From NCBI RefSeq assembly GCF_030268965.1, contig NZ_BSSE01000006.1:1-64000 (forward strand): a stretch of 64,000 nucleotides of DNA, read 5' to 3'. Positions 60,437 to 64,000 of this stretch are shown piece after piece. The DNA comes from Microtetraspora sp. NBRC 16547 (GTDB lineage Bacteria > Actinomycetota > Actinomycetes > Streptosporangiales > Streptosporangiaceae). A program made the translations under genes and the position numbers. Position 1 is the first letter of the stretch; the number at the start of each line of letters is the position of its first letter. Below the pieces are notes generated by a model that worked only from the letters and a program-made list of their open reading frames with translations, had not been told where the DNA came from and ran no database searches.

Positions 60437-60853
60437 ATGTCCGCCAACCCGACGCCTGCCGACTCGACGTCCGACTCAACGTCCAACTCGACGTCCAACT
60501 CGACGTCCAAAGGCTGGGCCTGGCTGCTCTTCTCGTCCCTGTTCGAGATCACGTTCGCGCTCAGCACCAATGCCACCGACGGATTCACCCAGCTGTGGCC
60601 GTCCCTGCTGACCGCCGCCGCGGCCTCGTGCGGCATCTTCACCCTGTCTCAGGCACTCAAGACGATTGACGTGGGCGTCGGTTACACCGTCTGGTCCGGC
60701 ATCGGCGCTGTCGGAACGGTCGTCTTCGGCACGATCATCTACGACGAGCCCATGACCGTCTGGAAGGTCGTCGCTTTCATCCTCATCATCGGCGGCGTTC
60801 TCGGCCTCCGAATCTCCGACAACGTCGCGGCCAAGAAGGCCGCGGTCGCCTGA
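60437..60853 (+). CDS. SMR-family multidrug transporter subunit 1
   Basis: 138 aa with four helices after a polar repeat tail. Family marks are AWLLFSSLFEITFALSTNAT (membrane Glu for proton/cation exchange), TLSQALKTIDVGVGYTVWSG and LILIIGGVLGLRIS. The N-terminal STSNSTSNSTS repeat comes from a 12-base tandem repeat and is unusual. Paired with the next gene, it should form a heterodimer like EbrA/EbrB. TTTGGAGG precedes the ATG. Confidence 0.92.
   Translation: MSANPTPADSTSDSTSNSTSNSTSKGWAWLLFSSLFEITFALSTNATDGFTQLWPSLLTAAAASCGIFTLSQALKTIDVGVGYTVWSGIGAVGTVVFGTIIYDEPMTVWKVVAFILIIGGVLGLRISDNVAAKKAAVA
60461..60508 (+). repeat. Four 12-bp tandem units inside the SMR gene
   Basis: Units such as GACTCGACGTCC and AACTCGACGTCC repeat four times in frame and encode (D/N)STS. 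Such in-frame repeats can change length by slippage without breaking the protein. Confidence 0.8.
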
Positions 60854-60902
60854 CCTTCCCACCTGCCTCGGCTCAGCCATCCCGCGCAGAAAGTTCACCG
60901 TC

Positions 60903-61220
60903 ATGACCTGGGTCTACCTCGGCGTCGCCATCCTCTTCGAAATCGCCTTCGCCCTCGGCACCAACGCCACCAAGGGCTTCACCCGCCTGGTGCCGTCCGT
61001 CCTCACGCTGCTCGCTGCGGCGGGCGGCATCTACATGCTCTCGCTCGCCCTCCGCCAACTGGACGTCAGCGTCGGCTACACCATCTGGACCGGCATCGGC
61101 GGCGTCGGAACGGTCGTGCTCGGCGCGATCCTCTTCAAGGAACGGATCACCGCCGCGCGGCTGATCTCCTTCGCTTGCATCATCGGCGGCGCCATCCTGC
61201 TCCGCCTGACCGCGGTCTGA
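60903..61220 (+). CDS. SMR-family multidrug transporter subunit 2
   Basis: 105 aa, four helices. VYLGVAILFEIAFALGTNAT carries the membrane Glu; LSLALRQLDVSVGYTIWTGI and SFACIIGGAILLRL complete the pattern. It follows subunit 1 by 49 bases and is of similar type but without the N-terminal repeat, fitting a paired SMR system that exports cationic drugs or quaternary amines. Confidence 0.93.
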   Translation: MTWVYLGVAILFEIAFALGTNATKGFTRLVPSVLTLLAAAGGIYMLSLALRQLDVSVGYTIWTGIGGVGTVVLGAILFKERITAARLISFACIIGGAILLRLTAV

Positions 61221-61234
61221 GCCGGGAGCGCACG

Positions 61235-61390
61235 TTGCGCGTCTCCACGATCCCCCACTACCAGTTGGCCGTACACGTCCAGGACGCCGTCCGCATCAGC
61301 CGCGGGCGCGTCGCCCGAGGCGGGATCCCCTTCGTCGGCGTGGTCGTCAACGACGGGCGCGTCCTCGGCACCGGCCATACGCGCGCTGGA
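61235..61390 (+). pseudogene. Nucleoside/guanine deaminase N-terminal fragment
   Basis: A TTG with GGGAG upstream opens LAVHVQDAVRISRGRVARGG, IPFVGVVVNDGRVLGTGHTR, the start of the cytidine/guanine deaminase fold just before the HAE zinc motif. The zinc site is missing because an IS5-type transposase tail follows in the same frame. It lies 15 bases after the second SMR gene. Confidence 0.65.
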
Positions 61391-61699
61391 GCAGGCCGCC
61401 ACCGAGACGGCCTGCTCACGCTGACCGACCTGGGCTATGAGAACCTCAGCCCGGCCATCCGCACCCCGGTCAAGAAGCCCAAGAACGCCGAACTCACCGA
61501 GCAGAAGGCGTACAACCAGGTCATCCGCGGTGTGCATGCCGTCGCCGAACGCGCGAACTCGCTGCTTAAAACGACCTTCAAGGCGCTGCGGCGGGTCAGC
61601 CGCGGCCCGTGGCGGATCGGCGCGATCGTGGCAGCCGCGCACGTCATCCTCCGCCTCGAACACGGCAGATACCTGACCGAAGATCACAATCCGTCATGA
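61391..61699 (+). pseudogene. IS5-type transposase C-terminal fragment
   Basis: LLTLTDLGYENLSPAIRTPV, KKPKNAELTEQKAYNQVIRG, VHAVAERANSLLKTTFKALR and GPWRIGAIVAAAHVILRLEH form the conserved tail of IS5-family DDE transposases, including the catalytic Glu in AVAERANSLLK. The DDE aspartates are absent. It is fused in frame to the deaminase piece. Confidence 0.8.
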
Positions 61700-61891
61700 T
61701 CCGTTACGCGGAAAGGCTCATCGCTGGGTGCTGAACGAGGTGCTTGGGTGCCCGTCTGCTGGTGACCTACGGAGGAGTCTGACGTCCGAGGTTCAATCGG
61801 ACACCAAGTCGGGTCATCCGTAGGGCTGCTTGGGGTTGTTAACGCCCGTGTGATCGGGTTCAAACCACTAACGCCACGCTAACGAACGATC
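61700..61891. other. Gene-free stretch before the tRNA-Pro scar
   Basis: No gene or clear repeat seen. It probably contains the outer end of the IS5 relic. Confidence 0.3.
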
Positions 61892-61927
61892 AAGGGCCTG
61901 ATCGCTGTCTTCAGCAATCAGGCCCTT
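61892..61927 (-). terminator. Terminator of the former tRNA-Pro gene
   Basis: AAGGGCCTGAT and ATCAGGCCCTT form a long stem extended by CGCTG/CAGCA with one mismatch. It lies 17 bases behind the tRNA-Pro fragment on the minus strand. Confidence 0.7.
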
Positions 61928-61944
61928 AACCTGCATCTATCGGG

Positions 61945-61986
61945 TCGGGATGGCGGGATTTGAACCCACGGCCTCTTCGTCCCGAA
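61945..61986 (-). tRNA. tRNA-Pro (CGG) 3' half, scar
   Basis: On the minus strand the 42 bases run from the anticodon loop TTCGGGA through CGAAG, the T arm GTGGG-TTCAAAT-CCCGC, the acceptor strand CATCCCG and discriminator A. The matching CTTCG strand and the 5' half (CGGGATG, D arm) are absent. The span is the same as in the two tRNA-Phe scars, as expected of an attachment site. Confidence 0.72.
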
Positions 61987-62200
61987 CCCTGGCATGGAGA
62001 CCAGTGGAAAGTGTTGGGTGGGCCGGTGCGGATCGCATCATGTGATCGCACAGGTTCTGTGCGGCGAATGCCATGCCCCCGAGGTGAAGACCGCGATTGA
62101 GGTCGTGGGGTTTCGTGTAGCGCGGTGCGCAGTTGGGACTGTGCGCAGGCCGGCCCCGCCCGTCCCTCGATGATGAGAGCGCCACCCCTCCCCGTGTCGA

Positions 62201-62929
62201 TCAGCTCACGCGGTGCGGGCGAGGGACCTGGGCGAATGTGGACAGCCTGAACCACCGGGGCACGGCGCGACGTAGCGCCTCCGGGCCGTGTACCTCGACA
62301 GCCCCGGAGCGGAGGGCGTCGGACCAGGTGAGATCGCCACGCCAGATCTCGGTCATCCGCCGCAGGCCCACGATCACCTTCACCGTCAGCGGATAGCCGG
62401 GATCGTCGTCGCATACGTCGACGTCGCCGCGGGTGATAACCAGCCACCAGTCGCGGGTGTGCGCTGCCACATCGGTGAAGCTGAACTGCACCACCGTGCG
62501 CTGTTCAGGGATGACGTCGTGGTCGACGTTGCGGTGCATGTCCCACAGCAGCAATTGCGGGTCGAGGTCCTCGTCACCCAGCTCCGGGATCCAGCGGATG
62601 CCCCAAGCGCCCAGTGCTTCGACCACCGGCTGCAGCTCATGCCCGGCCGCAGTGAGCTGGTACCGCACCCGGTTGCCGTCGGGACGGCGCTCCAGGACGC
62701 CCGCGCGCTCCAGCCGGTTTAGTCGCCTGGACAGCAGGGAGGGGGACATCCTCGGCACCCCGCGGCGCAGCTCGTTGAAGTACCGGCTTCCGGTGACCAG
62801 TTCCCGGATGATGAGCAGCGTCCAGCGCTCGTCGAGCAGCTCCATCGCCTTTGCAACAGGGCAGAATTGTCCATACGAGGATCCCACGCCGTCAGGGTAA
62901 CCCCGAGACGAAATCACCAGGTGGTACAC
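62201..62929 (-). CDS. HxlR-family regulator with C-terminal SCP2-like domain
   Basis: 242 aa. The HxlR winged helix reads FCPVAKAMELLDERWTLLII, SRYFNELRRGVPRMSPSLLS and RLERAGVLERRPDGN. The 120-residue C-terminal part (RTVVQFSFTDVAAHTRDWWL and onward) resembles SCP2-like ligand domains found in this regulator group. The start at 62929 is the longest. A GTG at 62887 is possible. It diverges from the acyl-CoA dehydrogenase gene. Confidence 0.87.
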   Translation of the reverse strand: MYHLVISSRGYPDGVGSSYGQFCPVAKAMELLDERWTLLIIRELVTGSRYFNELRRGVPRMSPSLLSRRLNRLERAGVLERRPDGNRVRYQLTAAGHELQPVVEALGAWGIRWIPELGDEDLDPQLLLWDMHRNVDHDVIPEQRTVVQFSFTDVAAHTRDWWLVITRGDVDVCDDDPGYPLTVKVIVGLRRMTEIWRGDLTWSDALRSGAVEVHGPEALRRAVPRWFRLSTFAQVPRPHRVS

Positions 62930-62930
62930 A

Positions 62931-62940
62931 TCTAGTACTA
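62931..62940. promoter_or_regulatory. HxlR operator-like palindrome
   Basis: CTAGTACTAG is a perfect 10-base dyad in the 44-base space between the two divergent genes. Confidence 0.5.
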
Positions 62941-62973
62941 GAGGCGGGTGCCTGGCGTTTTTAACGTCGAGCC

Positions 62974-64000
62974 ATGACTCTTACAGTGAACCCGACCGAG
63001 CACGACGCCGACGTCGTCGCGCTGGCCGCCAAGGTCGGCCTGAGGTGCGCGCCGAGCGAGGCGGAACACGACCTGCACGCTACCTTCGTCGCCGAGGGCT
63101 ACCAGGCGATGAAGGATTACGGTTACCTGCGGCTGGCCGTACCCACGGAGTTCGGCGGCCTGGGGGCCGCACTGCGTCAAGTCGTGCTGGCTGAGGGCGA
63201 GCTCGCCCGGCATGCCGGGTCGGCCGCGCTGGCCGCGGCCATGCACCTTTACATGACTCTGGTCCAGTGCTGGCGGCACCGTCGAGGCGCGCCGGACGCC
63301 GAGGGCGCGCTGCGCCGAGTTGCCACGGACGGGCTGATCATGGCTACCAGCGGCGGATCGGACTGGGTGTGCCCAACGACGACGGCCGTCGAGGTCGACG
63401 GTGGGTTCCGGTTCACCGGACGGAAGACGTTCTGCTCACAGGCGCCGGTCGCGACTGTCATCTCGACCTCGGCAGTGCTCGGGGAACCCGGACCCGACGC
63501 CGAGGTGCTGCACGCGGGGGTACCGCTGTCCAGCCCCGGCGTGTCGCTGGTCGAGACCTGGGACACCCTCGGGATGCGTGGCACTGCCAGCCATGACCTG
63601 GTGTTCGACGACGTGTTCGTCCCGGCCGACAAGATCCTCGGTCGCCGGCCGTACGGGAAGCTCGCGGGGCCGCTGCTGGTCGCCGCCATTCACTTCGCGC
63701 CCGTCGTGAGCGCGGTCTATCTGGGCATTGCTCAGGGGGCGTACGACGAGGCGCTCCGCGTCCTCGGCGCGCGTGCCGGAGACCCTGCTCCGGCGGCGGT
63801 ACGTCAGCTGGGGGAGATAGCCGCCCGCCTGCGGGTGGCCTGGTGGGCGCTGATCGCCGCTGTCGAGGAAGTCGGTGACGACCCGCCGGCGGACGAGCCG
63901 ACCTTGATCACGCTGATGGTGGCCAAGCGGCACGCCGTGTGTGAGGCGAAGGCCATCGTCGACCTCGCTCTCGATGTCGTGGGAGGTGCGGCCTTCTTCC
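62974..64000 (+). CDS. Acyl-CoA dehydrogenase (3' end beyond window)
   Basis: The frame is open from ATG 62974 to the window edge, giving 342 residues. Family marks: LRLAVPTEFGGLGAALRQVV, ATSGGSDWVCPTTTAVEVDG, FRFTGRKTFCSQAPVATVIS and WDTLGMRGTASHDLVFDDVF followed by VPADKIL. These form the helical N-domain and the FAD-facing beta domain. The C-terminal helical domain with DVVGGAAFF starts at the edge. It oxidises an acyl-CoA or related thioester, substrate unknown. It is a likely target of the divergent HxlR regulator. Confidence 0.88.
   Translation, partial: MTLTVNPTEHDADVVALAAKVGLRCAPSEAEHDLHATFVAEGYQAMKDYGYLRLAVPTEFGGLGAALRQVVLAEGELARHAGSAALAAAMHLYMTLVQCWRHRRGAPDAEGALRRVATDGLIMATSGGSDWVCPTTTAVEVDGGFRFTGRKTFCSQAPVATVISTSAVLGEPGPDAEVLHAGVPLSSPGVSLVETWDTLGMRGTASHDLVFDDVFVPADKILGRRPYGKLAGPLLVAAIHFAPVVSAVYLGIAQGAYDEALRVLGARAGDPAPAAVRQLGEIAARLRVAWWALIAAVEEVGDDPPADEPTLITLMVAKRHAVCEAKAIVDLALDVVGGAAFF

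Overview
The window comes from a high-GC actinobacterium. Start codons are often GTG, nearly every gene has long antisense open frames, and the gene stock is typical of the group: ECF41 sigma factor with an FAD oxidoreductase, CU044_5270-type anti-sigma partner, spore-associated-protein-like secreted protein, TIGR03086 protein and NarL-type two-component pairs. Streptosporangiales (Nonomuraea/Microbispora-like) would fit, but that placement is inference.

Layout. 0-6.8 kb is a junkyard of mobile and broken genes: the end of an IS1380-type transposase, a truncated TIGR04222 protein, a truncated beta-propeller, a complete TnpB element whose tnpA has collapsed, a VapBC module directly beside it, a tRNA-Phe 3' half with its terminator, and aldo/keto reductase and EF-hand fragments. 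6.8-13.2 kb is one giant secreted protein (2143 aa) that joins a PHP-type hydrolase, a calcineurin-type phosphoesterase and three GLUG repeat modules. A second copy of the ~180-bp repeat with the tRNA-Phe 3' half lies just behind it. 13.6-24 kb holds the ECF41 pair, a second toxin-antitoxin module, an AraC regulator diverging from a TIGR03086 protein, a DUF916-like surface protein, a purple-acid-phosphatase-like enzyme with a HupE-like membrane protein upstream, and a lipoprotein. 25-39 kb is mostly intact core-type content: ABC exporter plus two-component system, acyltransferase, asparagine-synthase-like protein, hydrolase/TetR pair, GNAT, membrane protein, PoxB-type enzyme, and a frameshifted HTH regulator in front of a SRPBCC protein. 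40-42 kb has a second TnpB element. 42-50 kb has a MurJ-like flippase, GNAT, sigma/anti-sigma pair, a coupled DUF4239/proline-rich surface protein pair and an ABC1 kinase. 50.3-52.6 kb is a second junkyard (tnpB relic, tyrosine recombinase tail, IS21 relic). 52.6-64 kb has TetR/epimerase, small secreted proteins, a two-component system, MarR with paired SMR exporters, a deaminase::IS5 fragment, a tRNA-Pro 3' half, and an HxlR regulator diverging from an acyl-CoA dehydrogenase that runs off the window.

Functional themes. Three secreted or membrane proteins of 6.8-23 kb point to extracellular phosphoester use, and a PHO-box-like repeat lies upstream of the phosphatase. Mobile-element history is the other theme: three separate tRNA 3' halves all run from the anticodon loop to the discriminator base, as expected of attachment-site scars. 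The two intact TnpB nucleases each carry a guide position that reads into the neighbouring gene.
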